Below the pieces are notes generated by a model, which searched no databases, was not told the DNA's origin, and was given only the letters and a program-made list of their open reading frames with translations. Both the position numbers and the translations under genes were made by a program. A DNA stretch of 64,000 bases, from contig JANYDG010000077.1 of assembly GCA_025359885.1 (NCBI GenBank), positions 1-64,000 on the forward strand. The letters run 5' to 3'. This document shows positions 35,328 to 43,929 of this stretch, in pieces (positions within the stretch are counted from its first letter, which is position 1; every line of letters starts with the position of its first letter). The DNA comes from Acidobacteriota bacterium (GTDB lineage Bacteria > Acidobacteriota > Terriglobia > Terriglobales > Acidobacteriaceae).

Positions 35328-36434
35328 CTATTTGTTCAGAGCCTTGGCCAGGAAGTCGGCCATCAGGTGGTTGGCTTCGAGGGCTTCCGGGAGCTTGGTC
35401 GAGTACCAGAAGGCGTGGGGCAGCGCGTCGTACACGACAAGGCGGGCATCGTTGCCTGCGTTCAGAAAAGCCCGATGAAGGTTGACGGTGCCGCTCAAGA
35501 GCATGTCGCGGCCGCTGGTGACGAAGAGCGTCGGGGGCATGCCGTGCAGGTCGGCGAAGATGGGCGAGAGCACCGGGTCGCGCGGGTCGGTCTTTCCGAC
35601 ATAGTAGGGGTCGTGCGGGGCGTCATTCGGGCCGGGAGCGTCCAAGTGACCAGAGAAGCCGACCAGGGCATAGAGCGCCTGGGAGTCGCCGGTGCGGGCA
35701 AAGTCGCCCATGCCGCTGAAGATGCCGAGCGCGGCCGGCAGAGGCAGGCCGAGCTGCTTGAGCTTGACGGCGACTTCGCCGGTCAGGATCGCTCCGGCAG
35801 AGGTGCCGTACAGGACGATGTGGTCGGGTTTGTAGGTCTTGAGCAGCTCTTTGTAGACGGCAATCGCGTCATCTACGCCTGCCGGGAAGGGGTTTTCAGG
35901 GGCAAGGCGGTAGAGGACGGCGACGCACTTGATGCCGGTCATGCCTGCCATTGGAATCGATTCCGTGTAGGAGCCGGAGTCGGAGTTGAAACCACCGCCG
36001 TGCAGGTTGAGCAGGACTTTGTCCTTGTTCGCTGCCGAAAGGTTGGCTGGGACGACGATGCGGACCGGGACGCCGGCGATTTTGTCTTCAGTGAGCGTGC
36101 CGGGGTAGAGCTTGAACCAGGCGTCGCGGGCGGTCGCGGCCCAGGCATCGGTGTGGGCGCGCCGTGCCTCGAGGGATTCATGCGGGTCGTTGTCGGGAAC
36201 GGGTTGCGAGAGCCAATACCGGGCCTCGCGACTGAGATAGCTGGGCACAGGCACGATGCGGGTAATGTGAGCCCGACCCTGAGCATCGATGAAGCTGGTG
36301 TCTCGCTGGGGAGCATCGGCCGCTGTTGTGGGCTGATCGATAGCTGCAGCGGCGGGTGCCGCGCTCTGCTGGCCTTGGGCGAGAGGCGAGGTGACCAGGA
36401 CCGCAGCCGCCAGAAAGACTCCAAAATTGCGCAT
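35328..36434 (-). CDS. Secreted alpha/beta-hydrolase, hormone-sensitive-lipase type
   Basis: Exported esterase/lipase of the HSL (GDXG) family. The 368-residue protein starts with a signal peptide (residues 1-20, PLAQG). The HGGGF oxyanion motif is at 145-149, the nucleophile elbow GTSAG has Ser212, and the acid and base are likely in VTSGRDMLLSG and LPHAFWY. YRLAPENPFPAGVDDAIAVY is a standard HSL block. The first 100 mature residues are an extension of unknown role. The ATG at 36434 has AAGGAG five bases before it; a start two codons earlier is less likely. Substrate preference cannot be told, but short-chain esters are usual. Confidence 0.9.
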   Translation of the reverse strand: MRNFGVFLAAAVLVTSPLAQGQQSAAPAAAAIDQPTTAADAPQRDTSFIDAQGRAHITRIVPVPSYLSREARYWLSQPVPDNDPHESLEARRAHTDAWAATARDAWFKLYPGTLTEDKIAGVPVRIVVPANLSAANKDKVLLNLHGGGFNSDSGSYTESIPMAGMTGIKCVAVLYRLAPENPFPAGVDDAIAVYKELLKTYKPDHIVLYGTSAGAILTGEVAVKLKQLGLPLPAALGIFSGMGDFARTGDSQALYALVGFSGHLDAPGPNDAPHDPYYVGKTDPRDPVLSPIFADLHGMPPTLFVTSGRDMLLSGTVNLHRAFLNAGNDARLVVYDALPHAFWYSTKLPEALEANHLMADFLAKALNK

Positions 36435-36612
36435 CGTCACTCCTTGGGCGCAGCGGCCCCGGGGTTGGCAGAGGTAGGCCGATCGGAAAAGCGGGCGGCG
36501 AGACCTACGATAGCAGATTTCCCGGCGGGCAAGGTCTCTGTACCGCTCTCTCGGGCCCAGCCGTTGTGGGATACTACTGGCCTGCGCGTTCGAGCGGAGG
36601 AGGAAGAGAGCG

Positions 36613-38094
36613 ATGGGCCAGGCGGCGGAGAAGTTGGCGGTTTTGAATTATGTGGGCGGTGTGTGGCAGGCGGCGGGAACCGACGGCGGGCTGGCGCTGA
36701 CCAATCCGGCGACAGGTGAGTCGCTGGGGCTCAGTGGTTCCGGTGGAGCCGCTGAGATTGGCGCGGCGGTGGCTGCGGCCCGGGCCGCTTTCCCGGCCTG
36801 GCGCGCGACTCCTGTAGGCGACCGCATCCAGTTCATTTTCAAGCTCAAGGCGCTGCTTGACCTGCATATCGACGAGCTGGCGCGGCTGGTGACCATCGAG
36901 AATGGCAAGACGCTGGGCGAGGCACGGGGCGAGATTCGGCGCGGGATTGAGAATGTCGAAGTGGCCTGCGGCATGCCGGTGCTGATGCAGGGCTATTCCC
37001 TTGAAGACATTGCCCCCGACATCGACGAAATCATGGTGCGGCAGCCGCTGGGCGTGGTGGGGATTATCACTCCTTTCAACTTTCCGCTGATGATCCCGCT
37101 GTGGTTTCTGCCGTATGCGATTGCGACGGGCAACACGGTCGTGCTGAAGCCCTCGGACCGGGTGCCGTTTGCAGTGCAGCGCCTGGTGGAGCTGGTGGCC
37201 GAAACGGGGCTGCCGGCGGGCGTCGTCAATCTGGTGCAGGGCGGCAAGCCGGCCGTCGATGCGCTGCTCGACCACCCGGATGTGCGGGCGATCAGCTTTG
37301 TCGGTTCCACGCCGGTGGCGCAGTACGTGTACACGCGCGGGTCGGCCAACGGCAAGCGGGTTCAGTGCCAGGGTGGCGCAAAAAATCACGTCGTGGTGCT
37401 GCCGGACGCCGAGCAGGAGACGACGACCAAGATCATTGCCGACTCTGCGTTTGGATGCGCCGGGCAGCGCTGCCTGGCGGTGAGCGTGACGGTGACGGTG
37501 GGGGAGGCGCAGGGGTGGTTTCGCGACCGGATTGCGGCGGCAGCGACCTCGCTCAAGGTGGGCGACGGACTGGATGAAACGGTCCAGATGGGACCAGTGA
37601 TTACAGCGGCCAGCCAGGAGCGGATTGCCGCGCTGATCGCGCGCGGCCAGAGCCACGGGGCGCACACGATTACTGGAGCTATTACCGGGGCCGGAGCTGC
37701 GAACGGAAATTTCATTGCGCCGACGGTGCTCGACGGCTTGCCTGCGGCGAGCGACCTGATGGAGACGGAGATTTTTGGGCCGGTGCTGTCGCTGGTGCAT
37801 GCCGATTCGGTGGAAGAAGCGATTGCGATGATTGACCGCTCGGCTTACGGGAACGCTTCGTCTATCTTCACCCAGAGTGGAGCATCGGCGCGGCGATTCC
37901 GCAACGCTGTTTCAACGGGCAACGTGGGCGTGAATATCGGGGTACCCGCGCCGATGGCGTATTTCCCATTTAGCGGGTGGAAGGGTAGCTTCTTTGGCGT
38001 GATGCATGCGCAAGGGCGCGACGCGGTGGAGTTTTTCACCGACAAAAAGGTGATTGTGGAGCGGTGGCCGAAGGAGTGGTCGCGGAAGTTCTAA
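36613..38094 (+). CDS. mmsA: Methylmalonate-semialdehyde dehydrogenase (CoA-acylating)
   Basis: NAD-dependent aldehyde dehydrogenase that converts methylmalonate or malonate semialdehyde to propionyl- or acetyl-CoA in valine, pyrimidine or inositol catabolism. The 493-residue protein shows IITPFNFPLMIPLWFLPYAI, FVGSTPVAQYVYTRG and the catalytic Cys287 in FGCAGQRCLAVSV, the characteristic motif that separates this family from ordinary aldehyde dehydrogenases. IFGPVLSLVHADSVEEAIAM and FPFSGWKGSFFG are further markers. GGAGGAGGAAGAG before the ATG is a strong ribosome site. No other valine- or inositol-pathway genes are adjacent, so the pathway is not determined. Confidence 0.96.
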   Translation: MGQAAEKLAVLNYVGGVWQAAGTDGGLALTNPATGESLGLSGSGGAAEIGAAVAAARAAFPAWRATPVGDRIQFIFKLKALLDLHIDELARLVTIENGKTLGEARGEIRRGIENVEVACGMPVLMQGYSLEDIAPDIDEIMVRQPLGVVGIITPFNFPLMIPLWFLPYAIATGNTVVLKPSDRVPFAVQRLVELVAETGLPAGVVNLVQGGKPAVDALLDHPDVRAISFVGSTPVAQYVYTRGSANGKRVQCQGGAKNHVVVLPDAEQETTTKIIADSAFGCAGQRCLAVSVTVTVGEAQGWFRDRIAAAATSLKVGDGLDETVQMGPVITAASQERIAALIARGQSHGAHTITGAITGAGAANGNFIAPTVLDGLPAASDLMETEIFGPVLSLVHADSVEEAIAMIDRSAYGNASSIFTQSGASARRFRNAVSTGNVGVNIGVPAPMAYFPFSGWKGSFFGVMHAQGRDAVEFFTDKKVIVERWPKEWSRKF

Positions 38095-38161
38095 AGGCAG
38101 ACCTTCTATACTTGGACTTTGGACTTGAGCTTTGGGACGCATTGGAATCAGGGGAACAGGC

Positions 38162-38488
38162 ATGGTAACGATTGCAGAAGTGGAACGCGTGGCAGAGTTG
38201 GCCAACCTGGAGCTGGCCGAGGACGAGAAGCCCCGGATGCAGCGGGATCTGAACGCCATTCTGGAGTATGTGGCGCAGTTGGGCGAGCTGGATACGACGG
38301 ATGTTGAGCCGATGGCGCAGGTGAATGACTTGCTCAATGCGGGCGGCGGTGCGGGTGCGGATGCAGGGCATGGGGCCCATCTGAGGGTGGATATGCTGCG
38401 TCCTTCGCTGGACCGGGCGCGTGTGATGGCGGAGGCTCCGGAGACCGACGGAGCGTTTTTCAAGACGCCGAAAGTCATTGAGCGCTGA
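38162..38488 (+). CDS. gatC: Asp-tRNA(Asn)/Glu-tRNA(Gln) amidotransferase subunit C
   Basis: Small scaffold subunit of the GatCAB complex, which amidates mischarged Glu-tRNA(Gln) or Asp-tRNA(Asn). The 108-residue protein has the family's N-terminal helices EVERVAELANLELAEDEKPR and LNAILEYVAQLGELDTTDVEP, followed by a Gly/Ala-rich stretch (GGGAGADAGHGAH) that replaces the usual linker, and the terminal block LRPSLDRARVMAEAPET then GAFFKTPKVIER. The ATG at 38162 is preferred over upstream alternatives because the family N-terminus starts there. TATACT (38107-38112) is a likely -10. gatA follows after 53 bases. Confidence 0.95.
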   Translation: MVTIAEVERVAELANLELAEDEKPRMQRDLNAILEYVAQLGELDTTDVEPMAQVNDLLNAGGGAGADAGHGAHLRVDMLRPSLDRARVMAEAPETDGAFFKTPKVIER

Positions 38489-38541
38489 ACCACATCGCGT
38501 TTAAGAGATGCAGGTAGACGACAGGTATTACGGAGAAGAAC

Positions 38542-39996
38542 TTGAGTACGGAAACTTTAGTGGAAAAGCCGGCAAAGATTGCCTTGCTGCGTGAGGGAGT
38601 AGCCTCGGGAGCGGTGACGGCGACCGAGCTGGCGGAGACGTATTACGCGCGGATTGAGGCGCATAATCCTGTGTTGAATGTGTACCTGGCTCTGTCAAAA
38701 GAGCAGGCGCTGGAGCAGGCCGCCGCGGTGGATCTAGCGGCAGCCAAGGGAGATCCGCTGGGGCCTCTGGCCGGTATTCCTGTCGGCGTGAAAGACGTGC
38801 TGACCATGCAGGGGGTTGCGGCGACGGCAGGCTCGCGGATCCTGGAAGGCTATGTGCCGCCGTATGACGCAACCGCAGTGGCCCGGCTCAAGGCTGCGGG
38901 TGCGGTGATCCTGGGCAAGATCAACTGCGATGAGTTTGCGATGGGCTCGTCGAATGAGAATTCGGCGTATGGGCCGGTGCGCAATCCGCATGATCTGGAG
39001 CGGGTTCCGGGCGGCTCGAGTGGCGGGTCGGCGGCGGCGGTGGCGGCCAACCTGGCTGTGGCCACGCTGGGCACGGATACGGGCGGCTCGATTCGGCAGC
39101 CGGCCAGCTTTTGCGGCGTGGTGGGCGTGCTGCCTACGTATGGGCGAGTTTCGCGGTACGGGCTGATTGCGTTTGCCTCTTCGCTGGACCGGGTTGGCCC
39201 GTTTACCGCCAATGTGCGGGATGCGGCGTCGCTGCTCGAGGTGATTTCCGGGGCGGACGATCGGGATGCGACGAGCTCGCGGCGGCCTGTTCCTGGCTTT
39301 GCGGCGGAGTCGGACAAGGGCGTGCGCGGCCTGCATATCGGTATTCCCGAGGAGTATTTTGGAGCCGGGCTTGACCCGGAGGTGCGCGAGGCGATTGAGG
39401 ACGGCATCGCGGCGCTGGAGAGTGCCGGCTGCATCATCAAGCGCATCCGGCTCAAGCACACCAGGTACGCCATCCCCACGTATTACCTGGTGGCGACGGC
39501 CGAGGCCAGCGCTAATCTGGCGCGCTTTGACGGCGTTCGCTATGGGCACAGGTCGGCGCAGGCGACGAATTTGTCGTCGATGTACAAGCTTTCGCGCGAA
39601 GAGGGTTTTGGCGCGGAGGTGAAGCGGCGCATTCTGCTGGGCACCTATGCGCTGAGCGCCGGGTACTATGACGCGTATTACAAGAAAGCACAGCAGGTAC
39701 GACGGCTGCTGGCGGAGGAGTTTGTGGGCGCGTTTGCCGGGGTGGATGCGATTGTGACGCCGACTGCGCCGACGGCGGCTTTCAGGCTGGGCGAAAAAAC
39801 GGATGACCCGCTGGCCATGTATCTCGCCGACATTTACACCGTTACCGCCAGCCTTGCAGGCATTTGCGGCGTCACCGTACCATGCGGCAAGACCAAGGCC
39901 GGTTTGCCGGTGGGGATGCAGGTGCTGGGACCGCATTTCGGCGAGGCGATGGCCTTCAGAGTTGCGCGCGCTGTGGAGCGGGCGCAGATTGACTAG
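38542..39996 (+). CDS. gatA: Asp-tRNA(Asn)/Glu-tRNA(Gln) amidotransferase subunit A
   Basis: Amidase subunit of GatCAB that releases ammonia from glutamine. The 484-residue protein has an intact Ser-cisSer-Lys triad at Lys84 (GVKDVL), Ser159 (GGSSGGS) and Ser183 (TGGSIR), with exactly the spacing known in Staphylococcus Gat[20 protein letters not shown] and [14 protein letters not shown] are family markers. The start is a TTG with GGAGAAG upstream; no ATG fits. gatB is not present in the window. An asparaginyl-tRNA synthetase gene lies 20 kb away, so the complex is needed at least for Gln-tRNA unless a GlnRS exists elsewhere. Confidence 0.97.
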   Translation: MSTETLVEKPAKIALLREGVASGAVTATELAETYYARIEAHNPVLNVYLALSKEQALEQAAAVDLAAAKGDPLGPLAGIPVGVKDVLTMQGVAATAGSRILEGYVPPYDATAVARLKAAGAVILGKINCDEFAMGSSNENSAYGPVRNPHDLERVPGGSSGGSAAAVAANLAVATLGTDTGGSIRQPASFCGVVGVLPTYGRVSRYGLIAFASSLDRVGPFTANVRDAASLLEVISGADDRDATSSRRPVPGFAAESDKGVRGLHIGIPEEYFGAGLDPEVREAIEDGIAALESAGCIIKRIRLKHTRYAIPTYYLVATAEASANLARFDGVRYGHRSAQATNLSSMYKLSREEGFGAEVKRRILLGTYALSAGYYDAYYKKAQQVRRLLAEEFVGAFAGVDAIVTPTAPTAAFRLGEKTDDPLAMYLADIYTVTASLAGICGVTVPCGKTKAGLPVGMQVLGPHFGEAMAFRVARAVERAQID

Positions 39997-40068
39997 CTGC
40001 CGGCTTCTGGCCGCTGGCTAAAGCTGCATTCGCGGTTCAGTGGCAAATCGGGTACTATCGGAGCGCGT

Positions 40069-40815
40069 ATGCGTCTTCGTTGGTGCCCGATTTTCGTTGC
40101 TGGGATTCTCGTTGCCGGAATTTTCGTCGCCGGTTCGGTAGCGCCCACGGCCGGTGCCGCGCCGCCGCCGAAAAAGCCGCACGTTGTGGTGCTGGGCGCG
40201 GCGAAATCTGTGGCGTACTCCAGGGCGGGTGACCCGGCAGGCGCGGGGCCTGAGGAGACTGCGCTGAAAACGCGGCCGCTGGTTGTGGATGGCCGGGTGA
40301 GCGAGTGGACGACCGGCGAACCTCATGACGTGACAGACCGCAGTTTTGTGGTGCGGCGGGCGCTGCGGATCAACGACGCCCTGCCTGGGGACACAAGGCC
40401 GGGCGATGCGAAGTCCACTGCCAACCACTGGGTTTGGCAGCGCGGACCGTGGTTGCTGGTTGACCGCATGACGGGCCACGTCACGGCGCTCAAGCTGCCG
40501 GACTACGATCCGGGGGCGAGTCAGGTGGCGTGGTTTCGCGATTTTGGAGCGTATTGCGGCGTGACAGCGACGGCCAAAAGCCTGTACGCGGTGGTGTGGC
40601 AGGTGGGAGTTCGGCGGCCGGTGCTGGCCAAGAAACTTGCGGCCTACGATGCGGAGAATCATCCCTGGCCGGTGTGTGCGCAGACCGAGTGGCAGCGGGA
40701 GCCGCTGCGAGCGACTTTCCATCCTTCAGGCAAAGATGCCGTGAGTTTCGATGTCGTCGGAGGCTCGGCCGTTCTGGTTGAGGATGGGGATGCGGAAGAG
40801 CCAGCGAAGCCGTAG
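40069..40815 (+). CDS. Secreted protein of unknown function
   Basis: A 248-residue protein I do not recognise. It begins with a signal peptide (hydrophobic residues about 8-30, ending TAGAAP), continues with KKPHVVVLGAAKSVAYSRAG, and has a central region rich in aromatic residues (ANHWVWQRGPWLLVDRMTGH, SLYAVVWQVGVRRPVLAKKL). The pattern suggests a compact beta domain; no catalytic motif is seen. GGAG five bases before the ATG supports the start, with TACTAT (40053-40058) as a possible -10. It sits between gatA and an FmdE gene on the same strand. Codon use is typical of the region. Confidence 0.7.
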   Translation: MRLRWCPIFVAGILVAGIFVAGSVAPTAGAAPPPKKPHVVVLGAAKSVAYSRAGDPAGAGPEETALKTRPLVVDGRVSEWTTGEPHDVTDRSFVVRRALRINDALPGDTRPGDAKSTANHWVWQRGPWLLVDRMTGHVTALKLPDYDPGASQVAWFRDFGAYCGVTATAKSLYAVVWQVGVRRPVLAKKLAAYDAENHPWPVCAQTEWQREPLRATFHPSGKDAVSFDVVGGSAVLVEDGDAEEPAKP

Positions 40816-40817
40816 CC

Positions 40818-40857
40818 GGGAAGGCTGGAGGACGGGAAAGCTGGAGGGCGGGAAGGG
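40818..40857 (+). repeat. Tandem 16-base repeat, about 2.5 copies
   Basis: GGGAAGGCTGGAGGAC is followed by GGGAAAGCTGGAGGGC and a partial GGGAAGG, directly after the stop of the unknown secreted protein and just before the FmdE start. Confidence 0.75.
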
Positions 40858-40864
40858 TAGACCG

Positions 40865-41458
40865 ATGGAGTCTTTTGAAGAATTAGTGGGGCGGGCAGAG
40901 GTCGCGCATGGGCACCTGTGCGCGGGACAGATCCTGGGCGTGCGGATGGCCATGCTGGCTTGCCGACGGCTTGAGATGGACGAGCCGCGTGGGGCTGACC
41001 GCAAAAAGCTGGTGTGTTTTGTTGAGATTGACCGCTGTGCCACCGACGCCATTGGCATGGTGACGGGGTGCCGGCTGGGCAAGCGGGCGCTGAAGTTTCG
41101 CGACTGGGGCAAGATGGCAGCGACCTTTGTGAATCTGGCAACGGGGCGGGCGGTGCGCGTGGTCGCACTTGAAACCTCGCGCGAACTTGCGCGGCTGCGC
41201 TACCAGGAGATTGAAAACAAGAGCCAGCAGCAGATGAAGGCCTATCGCGAACTGAGCGATGCAGAGCTATTTCGGACGCAGTGGGTGACGGTTGACCTCG
41301 ATGCGCGCGAAATGCCCGGCTACAAGGGCGCGCGGGTCACCTGTGGCGAGTGCGGCGAGGGCGTGAATTTTGACAGGTTTGTGGTGCGCGACGGGCGCGA
41401 GCTTTGCCTGAGCTGCGCCAACCCGGAACTGCAGTACTGGAAGCCGCTGGCGGACTGA
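40865..41458 (+). CDS. FmdE-family protein with C-terminal zinc ribbon
   Basis: FmdE proteins were named after the molybdenum formylmethanofuran dehydrogenase operon of methanogens, but they are widespread and their role is unsettled. The 197-residue protein has the FmdE core: GHLCAGQILGVRMAMLACRR, VEIDRCATDAIGMVTGCRLG with the conserved cysteines, and KRALKFRDWGKMAATFVN. The C-terminus carries a four-cysteine zinc ribbon, CGECG and CLSC. The ATG at 40865 starts the family domain; the longer upstream frame runs through the tandem repeat. No molybdenum or formate genes are adjacent. A metal- or redox-related function is inferred. Confidence 0.85.
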   Translation: MESFEELVGRAEVAHGHLCAGQILGVRMAMLACRRLEMDEPRGADRKKLVCFVEIDRCATDAIGMVTGCRLGKRALKFRDWGKMAATFVNLATGRAVRVVALETSRELARLRYQEIENKSQQQMKAYRELSDAELFRTQWVTVDLDAREMPGYKGARVTCGECGEGVNFDRFVVRDGRELCLSCANPELQYWKPLAD

Positions 41459-41867
41459 GTGGGCTGGCTCTGGGCCGGGCCAGGCCTGACCCCCGGAAAG
41501 TGGAGGATCTGGCGTGAATTTTGCAGATTGTTGCTCTATTTGCCGGTTTCGTAGATGTGTTTGCTAGACTGGTTGCGATGCAGTCAGGTCGGGAAAGTCG
41601 CGGGAAATCTGCGCTTGACTCGAAATGGGGCATTCAAAGCAGTTGCGGTGTCGAACAGGAAGCAGACGGCGGTTGGGTGAGGCGGCGGGTCTTTTTGAGG
41701 TGCCTTGACTGAATTGCCGACATTGCCATGGACGGGGACGCGAAGTCTAGATCTTTCCCCGGCCGGACCATTCCCGGAGACAAAAATACCAGGGGGGCAA
41801 GCGGGCCACATGGCTGAACGCGCCTCAAGTTCGGGCTAAATTGCCGAACGGATCAAGGACTTGTGTG
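41459..41867 (+). other. Long leader and promoter region of the yajC-secDF operon
   Basis: No gene is supported in these 409 bases. An extended -10, TGC-TAGACT (41562-41570), with TTGCCG 19 bases before it, is the best promoter candidate and would give a leader of about 290 bases. GTCTTTTTGAGG (near 41690) is T-rich but has no strong hairpin before it. A 63-codon open frame here has no ribosome site and no recognisable protein. Confidence 0.45.
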
Positions 41868-42182
41868 TTGAATGAAGTAGCGATGTTTGCGGGGATGTTT
41901 GGTGCGGGTGGGTCGGGGCTCTCGATGCTGCTGCCGGTACTGATGATTGGCGTGGTTTATCTGATGATGATCCGGCCGCAGCAGAAGAAGCAGAAGGTCT
42001 GGGCGCAGATGCTCTCGGAGTTGAAGACGGGCGACCGGATCACGACGACGGGCGGAATTCGCGGGACGATTCTGAGCCTTAAGGATGATTCGCTGATTCT
42101 GCGGGTAGCACCCGATGGTTTGAAGATTGAGGTTGTGAAGAGCGCGATTGCGGCTGTGACAACCCAGGAAGAGGGCAAGTAG
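41868..42182 (+). CDS. yajC: Preprotein translocase subunit YajC
   Basis: Small accessory membrane protein of the SecDF-YajC complex. The 104-residue protein has one N-terminal helix (LSMLLPVLMIGVVYLMMI) followed by the signature RPQQKKQKVWAQMLSELKTG and the small beta domain DRITTTGGIRGTILSLKDDS. The TTG at 41868 is preferred because AAGGA lies eight bases before it; the ATG at 41883 has no ribosome site, and a CTG-type longer frame gives an unlikely head. It is the first gene of a yajC-secD-secF operon, the usual order. Confidence 0.95.
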   Translation: MNEVAMFAGMFGAGGSGLSMLLPVLMIGVVYLMMIRPQQKKQKVWAQMLSELKTGDRITTTGGIRGTILSLKDDSLILRVAPDGLKIEVVKSAIAAVTTQEEGK

Positions 42183-42224
42183 CCGCGGACCAGATCCTGG
42201 TCAGCGTGCACGGACTAATTCATC

Positions 42225-43850
42225 ATGAAGAAGAATCTGAACGGCAAAATCGCAATTATTTTTGGAGTTCTGCTGGTCTGCCTGTACGGCATTTTTGGTC
42301 TGCCCAAGGGCGTGACTGGAGCTGCTCTGCAGGCGGCAATCACAGAGCGCATCCACCTGGGCCTTGATCTGCGCGGCGGCGCTCACCTGATTTTGCAGGT
42401 GGTCGTCAACGATGCAGTCAATGCAGAGACTGACAACACCGTGGCGCGGATCCAGCAGGATCTGCCGGTAGCCAAGATCACCTTTGGTTCGGTGCTCAAG
42501 CCGGACCCGGCGATGCCGCAGATGATCCGGATTCTCGGCGCCGACCCGGCCAAATCCGGCGACGTGCGGAACGAACTGAGCAACCGCTACGGCGCCGAGT
42601 ATGACGTGACCGGTGGCGGCCCGGACGGCACCTGGACGCTGACCATGAAGCCGACCCAGTTGACTGACCTGCAGACGCGGACGGTTGACCAGACCATCGA
42701 CACCATTCGCGACCGCGTGGACAAGCTCGGTGTCAGCGAGCCGGTGATTCAGAAGTACGGCCTCGGCGAAAACCAGATCCTGGTTGAGCTGCCAGGCGTG
42801 GATGATCCAGACCGTGTCCGCGACATCATTCAATCCACTTCGCGCCTCGAGGTGCATGAGGTGGCGGGCAACTCGGCCGGCTACGCCAGCGAACAGGAAG
42901 CTCTGACCAGCCTCGGCGGCGCTGTGCCTCCCGACCAGATGCTGCTGCACGGCGACAGCCAGGGGCTGGCCTCAGACGGCCAGGATCACATATTCCTGGT
43001 GAAACGGGTTTCGATTGTGGGCGGCAAGGACTTCCGCGACGCCAGCGCCATTGCCGCCAACGATACCGGCCGCCAGGGCGTGAACTTTGTGCTGACCAAC
43101 AACGGCGGCGAACGCTTCTACGACTACACGTCAGCGCACATTGGCAGCTACATGGCCATCGTGCTGGGCGACCGGGTCAAGAATGTGGCCGTCATCAAGG
43201 GTGCCATCCGCGACAACGGGCAAATTGAGGGCCAGTTCAGCAAGGAACAGATCGACGCACTCAGCTTTACCCTGCGTACCGGCGCACTGCCGGCGAGCCT
43301 GGTGGAGAAGGAAGTGCGGACGGTTGGTCCCTCGCTCGGCGCAGACTCGATCAAGCAGGGTGTGATTGCGGCGATTGCAGGCATGCTGGCCGTGATGGCC
43401 TTCATGCTGTTCTACTATCGCGGCTCGGGCATCAATGCTGACCTTGCGCTGTTCCTGAACCTGGTGATTCTGCTGGGCTTCATGGGATTCAGCCACGCTA
43501 CGCTGACGTTGCCGGGTATTGCGGGTGTGATTCTGACGATCGGTATGGGCGTCGACTCTAACGTGCTGATTTTTGAGCGCATTCGAGAAGAAATACGCGC
43601 AGGCAAGGGGCCAGCGCAGGCCGTCGACCAGGGCTTTGCGCATGCCTGGATCACGATTGTCGATACGCACGTCACCACCATCGTCTCAGCCGCCATTCTC
43701 TTCATGTTCGGCACCGGCCCTGTCAAGGGCTTTGCCGTCACGCTGGTGTTTGGTTTGTTGGCAAATCTGTTTACCGCAGTGTTTGTGTCGCGCGTGATTT
43801 TTGACTCGCATGTGAACCACAAGCTGGCAGGACAGAAGCTTTCGATTTAA
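42225..43850 (+). CDS. secD: Protein translocase subunit SecD
   Basis: RND-family subunit that uses the proton gradient to complete protein export on the periplasmic side. The 541-residue protein has a first helix (IAIIFGVLLVCLYGIFGL), the D1 motif HLGLDLRGGAHLILQV, a large periplasmic domain (about residues 50-360) with SEPVIQKYGLGENQILVELP, and a C-terminal block of membrane helices carrying LGADSIKQGVIAAIAGMLAV and LTIGMGVDSNVLIFERIREE. Length and order are normal. No strong ribosome site precedes the ATG. secF follows after 79 bases. Confidence 0.97.
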   Translation: MKKNLNGKIAIIFGVLLVCLYGIFGLPKGVTGAALQAAITERIHLGLDLRGGAHLILQVVVNDAVNAETDNTVARIQQDLPVAKITFGSVLKPDPAMPQMIRILGADPAKSGDVRNELSNRYGAEYDVTGGGPDGTWTLTMKPTQLTDLQTRTVDQTIDTIRDRVDKLGVSEPVIQKYGLGENQILVELPGVDDPDRVRDIIQSTSRLEVHEVAGNSAGYASEQEALTSLGGAVPPDQMLLHGDSQGLASDGQDHIFLVKRVSIVGGKDFRDASAIAANDTGRQGVNFVLTNNGGERFYDYTSAHIGSYMAIVLGDRVKNVAVIKGAIRDNGQIEGQFSKEQIDALSFTLRTGALPASLVEKEVRTVGPSLGADSIKQGVIAAIAGMLAVMAFMLFYYRGSGINADLALFLNLVILLGFMGFSHATLTLPGIAGVILTIGMGVDSNVLIFERIREEIRAGKGPAQAVDQGFAHAWITIVDTHVTTIVSAAILFMFGTGPVKGFAVTLVFGLLANLFTAVFVSRVIFDSHVNHKLAGQKLSI

Positions 43851-43929
43851 TGAGGCAGCAGCATCGCACGTTTGTCTGGAGTCAGGTCAATGGACCTGCC
43901 TCCGGGCCAATAGGGAAGGTACAGAAATC

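Noticed and set aside
36574..37800. 408-codon minus-strand frame opposite mmsA
   Set aside because: It is Arg/His-rich, has no recognisable domain and lies wholly antisense to a certain gene; long antisense frames are normal in GC-rich DNA.
38734..39936. 400-codon minus-strand frame opposite gatA
   Set aside because: Same reasoning: shadow of a secure gene, Arg-rich, without domain or start signals.
41521..41712. 63-codon frame in the leader of yajC
   Set aside because: No ribosome site, no protein-like pattern, and a promoter hexamer lies inside it.
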